A program made the position numbers and the translations under genes. A stretch of DNA of 64,000 nt from Adiantum capillus-veneris (Eukaryota; Streptophyta; Polypodiopsida; Polypodiales; Pteridaceae): positions 68,284,567 through 68,348,566 of the forward strand of contig CM043970.1 in assembly GCA_014529385.2 (NCBI GenBank), in the 5' to 3' direction. Shown one piece after another: positions 1-11,878 of the stretch (position 1 is the stretch's first letter; each line of letters starts with the position of its first letter). The notes under the pieces are model-generated. The model did no database searches and was not told the origin of the DNA. It saw nothing but the letters and a program-made list of their open reading frames with translations.

Positions 1-76
1 GAGAAAATGTTTTTTTGCATGCTCTGATGACAAGTTACAGCTACATCAACCTTTGTAGGACCTTATTGGAGGGAGA

Positions 77-129
<53 letters not shown>

Positions 130-718
130 AGAAGAACTCTCCCTTATGGAATTGCTTAGTGAGGACTTCCCATAGGTCCTATAAAGGGAATTTAATTTAA
201 TGTGCCCTTCATCGCTTAACACAATTGCCCCCAAGTTGGAGTCATAGTAGGCTACTTTGGCACATGCAGAGAAGCACATGCCAATCGGGAATCTTACTTG
301 AAGCAGCCAATTTAGAAGGAGTATCAAGGATGTGGAAGGTGGTTGGAGCATCCTCTAAGAAAATAGAAGGAGTCACTAGACTCGGCATCGATGTGCAAGT
401 TCATTGCACATCAAGAAAATCAAAAGCATATAAGGCCCATGTCAAGCAAGTAAAGGACCTGACAATGGTGCTTTTAGAGGGCCTATAGGGGGGCCCTCTA
501 TTCGCTCCACCCTGTTACAATTAAAAATTTCTTGATGTGTGGGAGAGAGAGGGAGAGATTCCCACTAAGCATGAGTAAGGTGTGTGCACATTGTGTGTGT
601 GTGTTGTATTTGCTCCAACTTGTTACGATTTAAATTTTTTTTGATGTGTGTGTGAGAGAGAGAGATTCCCACTAGCATGAGTAAGGTGTGTGCACATTTT
701 GTGTGTGTGTGTGTGTGG

Positions 719-771
<53 letters not shown>

Positions 772-918
772 CCTACTTGATTACGTGTGTGTGAGAGCGA
801 GAAATTCCATACTCGTGTAGAAGATGGTACGACTGCCAGCCATAATATGTACATAAGCAGATTGGAAGAGAGAGTCCTCTATCTCTTCATTGTAATGAGT
901 AAGAGAGAGAGAGTGTGT

Positions 919-993
<75 letters not shown>

Positions 994-1201
994 GTGGGGG
1001 CTGGGGATTGAAAAAAGTACTAGAAACAATAGCACAAACGAAAAAGAGTACTTAGCATCTATGCTACAAGTCTTTGATGATTTGAGTGCACCCACACACA
1101 CACACACTCACAACGACATAGGAAGAACAATCACAAGTGCTTTCCAATTTGTACCCATAGTCTTGAACTCAAGTGCACATTGTGTGTGTGTGTGTGCGCA
1201 C

Positions 1202-1268
<67 letters not shown>

Positions 1269-1343
1269 GAGCAAAAGAAGAAAATATATTCCAATATAGT
1301 TGGAACCCCAAAAGATTTCAAATTTGCATTGAACTCATGTTTT

Positions 1344-1386
<43 letters not shown>

Positions 1387-1462
1387 ATGAAAAAATTAAA
1401 TCGACACAAGAGATGATACGCATAAGTTGAGCACAAATTTCGTGTGCGCGCATGTGTGTGTG

Positions 1463-1507
<45 letters not shown>

Positions 1508-1620
1508 CATTGAAAAATCCCTAATAGAACTTATGTATTCTCTGACTAGTGTTGAAATTAAGAGCTGTTATAAGTGACCTCAAAGATCTAGCCAGCAAGT
1601 CTTCTTTAACTCAAGATGTG

Positions 1621-1654
<34 letters not shown>

Positions 1655-1660
1655 CTTCTA
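1..1660. repeat. Microsatellite-dense noncoding region
   Basis: Stacked dinucleotide arrays separated by short unique DNA: (GA)n at about 71-126, (GT)n then (GA)n at 697-769 and 913-990, (GT)n then (GA)n at 1181-1269, (GA)n at 1346-1381, (GT)n then (GA)n at 1451-1504 and (GA)n at 1621-1651. The compound order GT-tract then GA-tract recurs at least four times on the plus strand. Open frames here read as Ser-Leu, Glu-Arg or Thr-His repeats and are not genes. I see no other gene in this stretch. Confidence 0.95.
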
Positions 1661-1855
1661 TGATCTTCATCAAAGGTGAACCTATAGCGTACTTGAGTGC
1701 ATGCAATAGTGCATAAGTCCACCTTAATTCCTTTGTCATATTGGTGTTATCATCATCAAATAGATTAAAAATTGTATATATTACTAGATATGATACAAAA
1801 TTGTATATATTGATGGAGAATTCATTGTGATATTACATGACACAAACATAAATCC

Positions 1856-1884
1856 ACCGCAGCAACGCGCAGGTCACATACTAG
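1856..1884 (+). mobile_element. Helitron-like 3' terminus (first)
   Basis: A short GC-rich palindrome built on GCAGCAACGCGC is followed about ten bases later by CTAG and then T. Plant Helitrons end in a small GC hairpin followed by CTRR and insert between A and T, so this matches a Helitron 3' end. A near-identical terminus lies at 3472-3500. The body of the element ending here would run leftwards through AT-rich DNA; I cannot place its 5' end and see no Rep/helicase coding, so it would be non-autonomous. Confidence 0.5.
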
Positions 1885-1885
1885 T

Positions 1886-2575
1886 ACTATATATGAAGCA
1901 CCTTAAATTTTTAAAGGAAGAGAGACCCTCCATGTGTCATTCACTCCTTCACTTAAAAGAGAAAACCTTATAAGACCTCTATTCTAAAATGCAAAAGTCA
2001 AAGTAGAAAGATTTAAAATGCAAAAGTGAATAGTAGCATTGTAGGAAATGAAAAGACTTTTGGGATTGAAAATCAAAGACTTTCTACTTTACACAAAGTA
2101 ACTGAACCCATTTAACTACAGACAACAAAAAGACTTTGAAAAATGTAAAGTTAAAAGGCTTTCTACTTTACATAAAGTAATAGGTTCAGCTTAAGTGCAC
2201 ATAACAAAAAAATGATAATTGTTGTGGATATTTTATTGTTTAATGAAAATCTAATTTTAAATATAAATTTGCCTTTGTTTTTTCAAAGGGTTTTTTTAAG
2301 ACCAATATTGATTTGTGCAAGTGTATTTTCAAATATTTTCTTTTGGCCAAACTCACATTAGTAAGTGAATGTATTTAAATCTCAAAGAAATTACAAAACA
2401 GCCTGAAGCTTAAGCTGCGAGCCTTGAGGTGCTGAAAACTACATATTTATTCTCTCCTCGAGGCTACCAAGAGCACAGTAGGTATTCTTATGTGATTCAG
2501 CTTTTGGGATGGTATATAGGTCAATTTCAACACATGTGTGTGTGTGTGCACACATATATATATATATGTGTATGT

Positions 2576-2647
<72 letters not shown>

Positions 2648-2749
2648 ATGTATACACTCACAAATACACATGAGAATAATCTAATGTAGAAAAAAACCAA
2701 GGGGTCTTAGAAATCGATGTGACAAGTCAAACTCAAGATTTGTTACTCA

Positions 2750-2780
<31 letters not shown>

Positions 2781-2842
2781 GGTGAACAATGTTGTATGTG
2801 AAGATTCCCTTTTGCTTTGAGAGAGAGAGAGAGAAAGAGAGA

Positions 2843-2910
<68 letters not shown>

Positions 2911-3500
2911 CATGCATCAGCTTTCTTGGCTAATTGAACAACGAAATCTTAAAAATTATGATTGGATATTATGTGATATGCAAGTCTGCAAATCCTCATA
3001 AATTATACACCATCTACACCAAGGTTATACATCCCATCTATAGATTCTACAACAATTAGGCCATGCTACGAGCAAAAAAATGTATCACCTCTAAGTCATT
3101 TGCCAACCAATGAACATCAAAGGATAACTTGATCAATGGAACAAAATAGCAACTTAAAGCAGCCAACAATTACTTTATGTTTCAAAAAGGATGTAAGGAT
3201 TAACACATTGATGTGGGTGGATTTTCATTGGATTGTCTTCTCAGAGGGTTTAGATGTCATCTCCCCCATTTTTCTATATGAGATGTCACTATTGATAGTT
3301 AGTTATTATAGTTGCCTTATCGTAGCTTTGGAGGATGATCTTAGTTAATAATGAAGCATCCAAGAATATATTTGGCACTACCTCATAGATGCATAGAGAA
3401 TGTTTGCACATGTGCCACCTTGGGGAAAGAGAAGGGATGAAAGTGTCACAGACTTATCCTATTTCTAATTAGCTGTAGCAACGCGCGGGTCACATACTAG
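1886..3500 (+). mobile_element. Putative non-autonomous Helitron-like element (second)
   Basis: The segment begins right after the first CTAG-T with ACTATATATGAAGC, which resembles the ACTATATATAAAGC start seen in many plant Helitrons (the usual leading TC is not visible). It ends with the hairpin GCAACGCGCGGG and ACATACTAG at 3472-3500. Inside are AT-rich DNA, (GT)n/(GA)n at 2533-2645, (GA)n at 2754-2780 and 2819-2845 and (TA)n at 2846-2906. No coding sequence is supported. If the calls are right, two Helitrons inserted head-to-tail at adjoining sites. The 5' boundary is uncertain. Confidence 0.4.
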
Positions 3501-6500
3501 TAACTATAAAATCTTATAAAGTTATCCTATCATGCTATCATCCATCTTTTTAAACTATTTCAAAAATCTTAAAAGATATATTATCATGCTTATTTTTAGA
3601 GAAATGAAAGCATTAAACTCGTATTAAAGGATTCATTACTTCGAGTTGAGAGAGCACCTCACATAAAAAAACTATTTTTTTGAAGATGGCCTCCCAATGA
3701 AAAGGAGTCGTCCTTTAGGACTTAGCAAAATAAACCTAAATTTTCTTTTAAGGACTAATTTTTTTGGACGATGGCCTCCCAATGAAAAGGAGTTCAAAAT
3801 GTGTGAGTGTACATCAATGAAATTGTTTAATGAGTTGTCAAAGTCCAAACCTTGAGAATCTTCAAACCAAATTGAGAGAGCACCTTATTGAAAGTGAAGG
3901 AAACTATGAAGGAATTATTACCTTGAGCTGAGAGAGCATCTCGATTCTCACATAAAGCAAGGTGAAAGTTCAGTATGGCCTACATAAGGCTATGAGAACA
4001 ATTTAATAATAAAAGATTTTCTTGTAAGAGAAAACAAGAAAGTGACTAATTTTCTAAAACATTTGTTATCACAATAAAAGGTTATGTTTCTTGAAAAAAG
4101 TGCAATAATAAACTATTTAAATTATAATATATTCCAAAAATATATAAAATATTGTTTGAAAAACCACCTCGAAGCATTGTAGCAAATTGAGAAAAATAAA
4201 GGTGGAAGAGGACTAGAAAGATTGTGCGTGACCCAATATTCAATGGCCCTCTTTAAAGGGAGAGGTACACAAATGTTAACACCTCTCACAAAGACCTAAA
4301 AGAAATATTAAAAAAGAAATTTTTTTGTCATGTTGCACTAATATGCAAGCTTTATCCAATAGTCCACAAATGCAACCAACATCCAACTCTTTACTAAGGA
4401 CTCCTATGTAGTCCAAAAACTCGTCACATTTAGGACTTAGCAAAACAAACATAAATGTTCTTTTAAGGACTATTTTTTTTTGGCTTTCTAAAAGAAACCC
4501 TTAGTGTTGGTATGGGCTAGGGAGACTTTCATAGTTTTCAGTGCATGATGGAGACTTACCTTTCATTTCACATCCTGTCTTTACTTTTCTTGCATTCTAT
4601 TGTTTTACAATGCTAAAATGAAGTTTCACCTTACATAATTTTAGTAAATTTTACACACACATACACACAACATATATGTTTTTTTTGCATTCTATTGTTT
4701 TAGAATGCTAAAGTGAAGCTTCACCTTGCATAATTCTAATAAAATCTACACATACATATATATTAATTAGTTCTTTTTATTTCACCTTACATTTCACAAC
4801 TTCACATGGCTTTACATTTTTTGCATTTTATAGCTTGATTCTAATTAGTGTTAACATTCAAGAAAGTCTCTTTTATTAAGCGGTTGCTAATCGAGTTTCC
4901 TCCTCACAAAGAAAAAAACCGGAAATACTAGCAGAAATTTTGAGATTTGCAAACTATTTGGACGACTTTCTCATATTTCATCCGTTTTTCGTTTACCATG
5001 GTTTGTAGCTAGCTAGTCTCAATTTTCAATCGGCTCAAGACTAAGCTGATGCAATCCTTTCCCAAACACTGATACCAATTTAAACAATTCTATCACTTTC
5101 TTATTGTTTTTGAAAGCCGTCGTGACTCTTTCACTTGTTTGAAGATGGTCTCCCAATGAAAAGCAGTTTAAAATGTGTGAGTGTACATCAATGAAATGTC
5201 AAAATGAGCTGTCAAAGTCAAAATCTTGAGAATCTTCAAATCAAATTGAGAGAGCACTTTTCTACGATAGAACTTGATTTAACATATCGAGATCACATGG
5301 CAGTAGTGTGTTGGATCGCTAAGAGTGTGGAGCTGGCTCCCATATGAGCAGTGGTTGGGAATACAAGGTTTAGGTCGATTGCTTTTGTGTGCGGACATGG
5401 GTCAATGAGGTGGTAGCTCTCCTTCCATTGTGGCATCTCCATGCAGGTTGAACTCTTTTGCTCCTTCGAATTTATTATTCTATACGACTACTTTGTAAGG
5501 GTGGCTCCTTGTATAGCCAAACTATTAAGGTGTAATGTTTCCATGGCTCGACTTTGAGGATGGGGTAATTGTAATTCTTTTTGGCTCCGTCTACTCACTG
5601 ACTCTTTGAGTATTGCACAAAAACACAAGATATTGAGATCACTTTTACTTGTGGGAAGAAATAAAGAGTACGATAATTCACAAGCTACTTGAAAGCATCA
5701 TGACCTTATCTCCGAATCTTTAAAAAACATAAATAAATGCTAAGATCTTTCTTATTGGAAGGCCACAAAATTTCACCCCTCATTAAAGTCCTTTCTCTTA
5801 TAACCATATTAGCTCACTTCAAAGAGCATTGCAATCTCATGACTTGCCTGTTGGGTGTCAATGACCAACTGATGCACTTATCACCACTACTTCCCTTGCT
5901 CCATTTTCAACTACACCACATGCATATAGCATCCGCACCACCATAATGCCTTCGATCAGCTTGCATGTGGTTCAACAAACATGTGAAATTTAAATGCAAT
6001 TTTAGTTGAAAAGAGCCAGTTTACAAAGAGCACTCGATGCTCTCCACTGCGCTTACAATCTCCAACAAAATTCAAGAACTTGGCCATTAGAGGGCTCTAC
6101 TTTAGGTCAAATGCAAATGAAACCATTGAAAATTGAACGTGAGTAGCTGCACCATCCGTAAAACCCGACTATTGTCACTAGACTTGTAAAAGAAGATAGG
6201 TTGAGTTACTTCTATTGGTCTCAAAGTCACTTGTACACGATAGCGGATGAGTAGGTTGCTAGGTGGAGGCAACCCAACAAGAACATGGTGAATTGAGCCT
6301 CAATATCTCACTTATGATAATGTGCAATATCTAACTTATGATGGTTTAGATCTTCAAACCTCATGACAAGACAATTCTCATCACTTGTTTTACACGCTTC
6401 TCTTTCTGATAAGTGATTGTTAGCTCAAGTGAGTCAATATAATAATTATGAAGGATGGTAAATAAAGTTGGGATTTTTGTTACGCCTAAAACACACTATG

Positions 6501-6781
6501 GCACCCTATGGGAATGCCAAAAACTGAAATTTAAAAAAACAAAAGACCTGGGGAAATTTGGCTAAGCCAAGGCATCAATATGGCCTAGCCCTTTGGGTAG
6601 GCCAAAAAGAGTCTTACCATACACCAAGCGACATTCTCCGAGCGAACCAAAAATTCGAGCGGATATTTATATGATATGGGCTTATGTTTTCCTATGTGGT
6701 GCAGTTTGAGCCCCATCCTCAACATGATGGATTAAGTAGAGGGGGGCATGCCACGTAGGGACCATGTCTATAGTTTTCTTC

Positions 6782-6784
<3 letters not shown>
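3501..6784. other. AT-rich noncoding DNA with small dispersed repeats
   Basis: No gene is supported. Two sequences recur. One containing TGGCCTCCCAATGAAAAGGA, followed by a stretch with GTGTACATCAATGAAAT, occurs at about 3680-3900 and again, diverged, at 5138-5262; part of it is also doubled at 3684-3706 and 3769-3791. A second, containing TTTAGGACTTAGCAAAA, occurs at about 3713 and 4430. These look like fragments of one unclassified dispersed repeat. Short ORFs here have no recognisable motifs. Confidence 0.6.
4583..4765 (+). repeat. Local direct duplication, about 95-bp period
   Basis: A block with GCATTCTATTGTTTTACAAT, AAGTTTCACCTTACATAAT and a run of ACACATAC is repeated immediately downstream with a handful of substitutions (about 4590-4675 and 4687-4765). 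It is a plain tandem duplication in noncoding DNA. Confidence 0.75.
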
Positions 6785-6830
<46 letters not shown>

Positions 6831-7043
6831 ATAGAGCAGTGATCTATGTGTGTCGATTCTCATCTTCACATCCTTATTCAAGAGACACGACTTATGAATC
6901 TTTGACCCCAAGAGCTATAGGGTGTAGATATACCGCATGCTCTTTGTCTCTCTTCTTGTATCCCCTCACTCTTTCTCTCCTGCTGCAAATGCGCTCTCTT
7001 CTCTCATTGACCTTAATGCACAAGACTATGTCTCCTCTCACAT

Positions 7044-7094
<51 letters not shown>

Positions 7095-7481
7095 CTCATT
7101 CTCATTCTGCACATGTGCTTGTGAATGTAGGCTAAGGTGTAAGCTACTAACAAAGCAAAGCAAGCTCCAAGGTGCAGTGTGCTGCACAAGCGAGGCAAGG
7201 CATACATGTGGGTGAGGGTTGTTAGTTAGGTAGAAAAATGAAGGGGAGAGAATCTTTAATATATACATAGTATCTAACTCTGATAATTGAGAGAGACATG
7301 CAATGATGGCATTGAGAAGAGGGAGAATGAGGTCTTGAGAAGCACCATGTGTCAGAAGCCTAATTGTTGAGAAATATTGAATGTTAAAACTCACAAAAGG
7401 GTAAGGTTCCTTGGGATGGTCTCTATTCATTTTTGAGACTTTTAAAATTGTTAGAAGCGTAATTGTTGAGCCCTCTTCTCC

Positions 7482-7525
<44 letters not shown>
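6785..7525. repeat. (CT)n and (GA)n arrays in noncoding DNA
   Basis: Pure (CT)n runs at 6785-6829 and 7046-7091 and a (GA)n run at 7484-7524. The 171-residue minus-strand frame across this block is made by the arrays plus low-complexity sequence and shows no domain. The DNA from 7526 to about 7985 contains nothing I recognise. Confidence 0.9.
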
Positions 7526-7527
<2 letters not shown>

Positions 7528-7991
7528 ATCGTATTCTTGAATGAGAAAATCAATGTGTCTTAGGCCCATGTCACACTAGGGAAAGGAAGCACAAACCATG
7601 TGGAGGTGGTAGCCAGTCATTTGCAGATGAAAAAGAAAATGTTTGCCTCCACCTCAAGTCAGAAGGATGGCCTCGCATACATGACCAAGTTCTCCAAGCA
7701 ACGAACAACATTCAAAAAGTGCATGTGTGAGTTTTAGAGGCATTGAACCCTAATAGACAGCAATTAAGCCAGAGATTTAACCACCCTTGCTACTCCCACT
7801 CAGTAAGAAAAATGTGCAACTTTTGTTTCCAAGTCGAGTGTGACAACATCGTTAATAACCATCTGCAAAAAGAGGGTGGGACTGGCGCCTTAGTGTGACA
7901 AGGGATTTAGAAGCCATTCTAATATACAAAAGTGAATGGACCTTTTTTTAAAAAAACTCTTCGATGTGTATAAAAATGGAAAAGAAAGAAG

Positions 7992-8038
<47 letters not shown>

Positions 8039-8285
8039 AAAAAAAATCCTCAAAGGGTGTGCACCGATGCCAATACTTAGAAAAATCAATTTCAAAAGCA
8101 TACGAAATTGTTGTGAGGGTAGATTCAAATAGAAAATTTTACAAAGTGCCAACATTTTTTGCAATTTAACTCTATTTTCTTAGATTTTTAAAGAAAATTT
8201 TGTCCTTCTCCGGCTCCCATCAACCGGATCAAGGCTAAGATAAGGCACAAATTCCCAAACACTAGCCGGTTGCAAAGAGAGCCAT

Positions 8286-9220
8286 TTTTCCACCGAGCCA
8301 TGACATCATACAACAAAAGCACGAACAATACACAAAAAACCTTACAACGGGCTTTTACAGGGAGCCCCTACCTGACCATAACACCAACCGATAGACATCA
8401 ACAACCACTACAGATCCGCATAATAACTAGAAGGAGAACATGCGCATACCACAACAACCAAAAGAGAAATATAAGATCTCTAAGCATGTCGAGCACAGGG
8501 CGGGGCCCAATGTCCCCATCACCGATGAGCCTTCTCTGAGAGCCACCACGGAGGCCCGCTGCCAACGTCGACCACCATGCCCAGGAAGCCATTCCAAATA
8601 TTGCTGCAAGAAGAAGAAACAAGATGACCTCCATCCCAAAAAAGGAGAGACTCATACCAACACCACCAAATAGAAAAAACCACTTCAAAGTTCCAGCCGA
8701 CCAAACGAACCAGCAAGGACAACCATCAACCTCTCATGGCAAGGAAGGGCGCCACACCCATCATCAAGCAAGACAAGGAAGAGGGTGCCACTAGTGATCT
8801 GAGCATCTGCCACATTAATAGCCCACTCCCTCCAACCCACCTTGCCCCCCACAATCACTGCATACAAATCCGAGCATTGTGTGCTATCAACCAGCATCAA
8901 CCACCTGCCTGCAGGATAACCAACGGCCCAAATAAGCCAAGCTAAAAGCCTCACAATCCAGTTGCCGATGAAGGTTGCCAACCCAAGAAGCCCTTCTGCA
9001 TGATATTACGGGCCCTGCATTCTGAGGTGGCAAGATGCACCAACACCCAAGGACCGACCAAGGATGTAGTAGCTCCCAAACTCCAAAAGCATTTCCTGTT
9101 CCCCACGCCCAAGCCGCAACCCTTGCACCAGACTTCCTCCGAAGTCGCATGGCCACAACACTGGCAGCACTTAGAAACATTCCTCAACCGAAGGCGAGCG
9201 GCTCCCATGGAGCCTTGGAC
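8286..9220. other. GC-richer cargo inside the fold-back element
   Basis: The interior is visibly richer in G+C than the flanks and has overlapping open frames on both strands (for example minus 8398-8688, 8685-8981, 8887-9180 and 8951-9262). One minus-strand frame near 9100-9180 has a CxxC-H-CxxC spacing (CCQCC then H then CKGC), but it is isolated and the frames overlap each other, so I do not call a gene. Capture of a host gene fragment, as in Pack-MULEs, would explain the base composition. I do not recognise the source. Confidence 0.35.
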
Positions 9221-9387
9221 AAAATAAAAATAAAAGTCTTTGACTTTTGAATTCACTAACACAAGGTAAGGAGAGAGTTTTTATAAAAAAAACCCTCCCC
9301 AAAGGATCTGAGCCGGTTTTTTTTATAAAAACTCTCTCCTTACCTTCTATTAGTGAATTCAAAGTCAAAGACTTTTATTTATTTTTT
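9221..9387. repeat. Near-perfect hairpin, about 73-bp arms, 20-bp loop
   Basis: The left arm (9221-9294) and right arm (9315-9387) are reverse complements with only a few mismatches or single-base gaps, separated by a 20-base loop. Both arms carry GTAAGGAGAGAGTTTTTATA or its complement and GAATTCACTA. A transcript would fold into a long stem of the size that Dicer-like enzymes process. The structure also fits a small MITE. It is followed by (CT)n and (TA)n at 9391-9469. Confidence 0.85.
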
Positions 9388-9389
9388 AC

Positions 9390-9472
<83 letters not shown>

Positions 9473-9952
9473 AATGCAAAAGCCTTTTACTTGTTAAAAC
9501 TCTTCAATGTGCACTTAGATGCTTTTTTTATAAAATAAACTATCTCGAATCATCCGCACCCGGCCAATGTTCGGGAAAAGTGCGCATCACCTTAGCCTTG
9601 AGCTGGTTATTTCAGGCGGAGAAGGAAAAAATTCGCTTGAAAAATATAAGAAAATAGAGTTAAATTGTAAAAAAAATCAGCACTTTGCAAAAATTTTCTT
9701 TGGATCTACTCTAAAGCTCTTCAATGTGTTATTAAAAAAAATTTCCCTCAAATGGTTTGCACTGGCGTAGACCCTTTGAGGGATATATTTTTTACTATAT
9801 AAGGAGAGAAAGAGAGAGAGCGGAAGCTCGAATGTACTTATTGTTAGCAAAAAATTTATGATTAGCAATTTAGATTCTCACCCTGACCACACACCATTAT
9901 GAGTTGGGTGGAAACACTTCCTGCACCTACTCATCATAGGGTTTCAGAAGCC

Positions 9953-9956
<4 letters not shown>

Positions 9957-10021
<65 letters not shown>

Positions 10022-10202
10022 GCCTCTTTAAAGAAACAAAACCCTACCCCCAACAATCTTTGCACTTGATGGCGGTGGCACTACTGGATGTGGATGCGGT
10101 GGTGGGCAGCCTTGTTGCCTTGCTGAGAAGGGGTAGAGTCTTTCTATGTGCAAGCTACATCACATGAATTTCCATAGAGTCATCAAAGACGGGATGCACA
10201 TT

Positions 10203-10250
<48 letters not shown>
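9957..10250. repeat. Two (GA)n arrays
   Basis: Pure (GA)n at 9957-10019 and 10207-10250. The short open frames across them are repeat artefacts. The intervening DNA and the stretch 10251-10590 show nothing recognisable. Confidence 0.9.
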
Positions 10251-10252
<2 letters not shown>

Positions 10253-10589
10253 GGAGAAGTTTTCCACATGCAAACAGAGGATTTGGACTTTGGCGTCTTT
10301 GTTTATTGCATGTACAATGAGAGATAAAGAGGGGGGAGGGGGGGATTTATAAAAAGTGGGGAGCAAAATATTAATGGATTTTATGAAGATTCTCCCTTTC
10401 ACGAAAGGTGGGGAGACAAACATGCAGTAGTCGACTTTCCATTTTGTCTTTTGTGAGCTTGCTGGATTCCTTATAAAACTCAATGAGGCTACTGATACTG
10501 TTCAACAAATAGCAAGAAATAGGTGACGGTCTCAATTTGCAGCACGCTAAAATATTCACGATAGTTGATTAATAAAGTTGTCCCATGAG

Positions 10590-10740
10590 CAAAGAGTTGA
10601 AAAATACTAAGGTCTACTATAATTAAGCAAACAATTGAAAAATACTAAGGTCTAAGTTCAGCTATAATTAAGCAAAAATTTGAAATATAATAGGCCTGCT
10701 ATAATTAAGCAAATAGTTGAAGAATATTCAAATATAGTGC
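10590..10740 (+). repeat. Degenerate tandem repeat, about 45-bp unit, four copies
   Basis: Units share TTGAAAAATACTAAGGTCTA followed by CTATAATTAAGCAAA. Four successive copies occur with length differences of a few bases, the last one truncated. Noncoding minisatellite. Confidence 0.8.
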
Positions 10741-10748
10741 AAAAGTGA

Positions 10749-10775
10749 GGGGGGGGGGGGGGGGGGGGGGGGGGG
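10749..10775. repeat. Poly(G) tract, 27 G
   Basis: An uninterrupted run of 27 G, one of six G or C homopolymers of 18-37 bases in this window (the others at 18037, 34087, 40398, 50731 and 57412). It could form G-quadruplexes. Exact length may be affected by sequencing or assembly error. Confidence 0.85.
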
Positions 10776-11335
10776 CGGCGTCAAGGTCGAGCGCTAATGT
10801 ACATGAAAGCCTATAGACAAAATGTCAACAATGTTAGGGAAAATCGATTTTCATAAACTTAGAGAATTCCTTTGGGCAATGAAAAAGCTATGAGGCTTCT
10901 TCTACTTGCTAGCAAAAAACACAAGAAAGAACAAGCTCAAGAGTTATCCAGTGTCGGGCTTGCTAGTACCTACCTCTTGCTTCACATATCCATTCTTAAA
11001 TTAATCACCATCTTAGGAGGTCTAGGGCCAATTGATTTAGTCTCTCAAGTGAAGAAATGAGTGACTTACAGAAATGAGTGACATATAGGAGCTCTTGGCT
11101 ATGTGTGTTCTAATCAAGTGTCTCTCATTGACTCGCTCGATTTTATCATCGCTCGAAAAACTTCGCTTGGAGTTTGGGATTCCTCAGCCAAAAAGACTTA
11201 CCAAGATCCATTGTTACCTTTCATCTTCTAGTATGAGCTCGATAATCCGCCGAGAGAGTAATCTGGTATAAGAGGTCTCCATGGGAGGGGGTAATGGTAA
11301 GACAAGACGTGATGAGATTGCTTTGATTGAAATTT

Positions 11336-11336
<1 letters not shown>

Positions 11337-11385
<49 letters not shown>

Positions 11386-11715
11386 GGAGGAGGTACTGCT
11401 AACTTTACCTCTTTGAGGTGAGGTAACACTAACTTTACCTCTTTGAGGTAGTGGTGAGGTGACATGATAGGATTGATTCAATTGAATATTTCAGAGGGAG
11501 ACACTGTGGCTCATACACACAAGGAGGGAAGGCTTCATTGATTGAGGTAATGATAAGACATGATGGAATTGATAAAATGGAGGTAATGCTAACTTTACCT
11601 CTTTGAGGTGAGGTAACGCTAACTATATCTCTTTGAGGTAATGGTGAAAGGACATGATAGGATTGAAATTTTATGAGGGAGACACCGAGGCTCAACATGT
11701 GGGATTTATTTAATT
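11337..11715. repeat. (CT)n/(CA)n array and a duplicated block with an internal short repeat
   Basis: After (CT)n then (CA)n at 11337-11382, the motif AACTTTACCTCTTTGAGGT occurs twice in a row, and the whole block (11383-11515) recurs at 11575-11700, ending in both cases with GAGGGAGACAC and GGCTCA. It reads as a segmental tandem duplication about 190 bp apart. The three minus-strand frames here are by-products. Confidence 0.8.
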
Positions 11716-11783
11716 GTAATCTTCTCACTGAACACGCATCTCAAAAATAGTTATCCCAGTTATCCAACCTATGCCTAAGGAAT

Positions 11784-11791
11784 TATATATA
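11784..11791 (+). promoter_or_regulatory. Candidate TATA box of the isochorismate synthase-like gene
   Basis: TATATATA lies 88 bp upstream of the ATG at 11879. With a start site about 30 bp downstream the 5' leader would be about 60-65 nt. Support is position and sequence only. Confidence 0.4.
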
Positions 11792-11878
11792 CAGCAACGG
11801 TAGCGCGAGGGGAGCGAGAGACCCCTCCCGTCCGTAGCAGAACCTACTGCATTTCCCCGCATTTCCCCTCAGACTGAT

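Larger units (their letters stand above)
7990..9826. mobile_element. Fold-back DNA transposon with long inverted ends and cargo
   Basis: The sequence at about 8040-8273 matches the reverse complement of about 9556-9800 through most of its length, including CCTCAAAGGGT, CAATTTAACTCTATTTTCTT, CCTTCTCCG and TCAAGGCTAAG in the same order and spacing. By eye identity is roughly two thirds, so this is an old element with long terminal inverted repeats of about 240 bp. The match weakens into (CT)n on the left (7995-8035) and CT-rich DNA on the right, so exact ends and a target duplication cannot be set. Mutator-like and fold-back elements have such ends. No transposase is present, so it would be non-autonomous. 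Confidence 0.65.

Noticed and set aside
15-1510. Several 60-113 residue ORFs of Ser-Leu, Glu-Arg, Thr-His and Val-Cys repeats
   Set aside because: They are translations of (GA)n and (GT)n arrays in either strand, without any unique domain. The same holds for the similar ORFs at 2429-2671, 6764-7553, 26271-29638, 31186-31593 and 41351-41789.
5063-5080. Primer-binding-site-like CACTGATACCAATT
   Set aside because: It resembles the complement of TGGTATCAG, but there is no LTR next to it and the match to the methionine tRNA site is short.
8398-9262. Overlapping ORFs of 60-103 residues, some with hydrophobic stretches or a CxxC pattern
   Set aside because: Frames overlap on both strands, none dominates, and no family is recognised. 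I describe the region as transposon cargo rather than genes.
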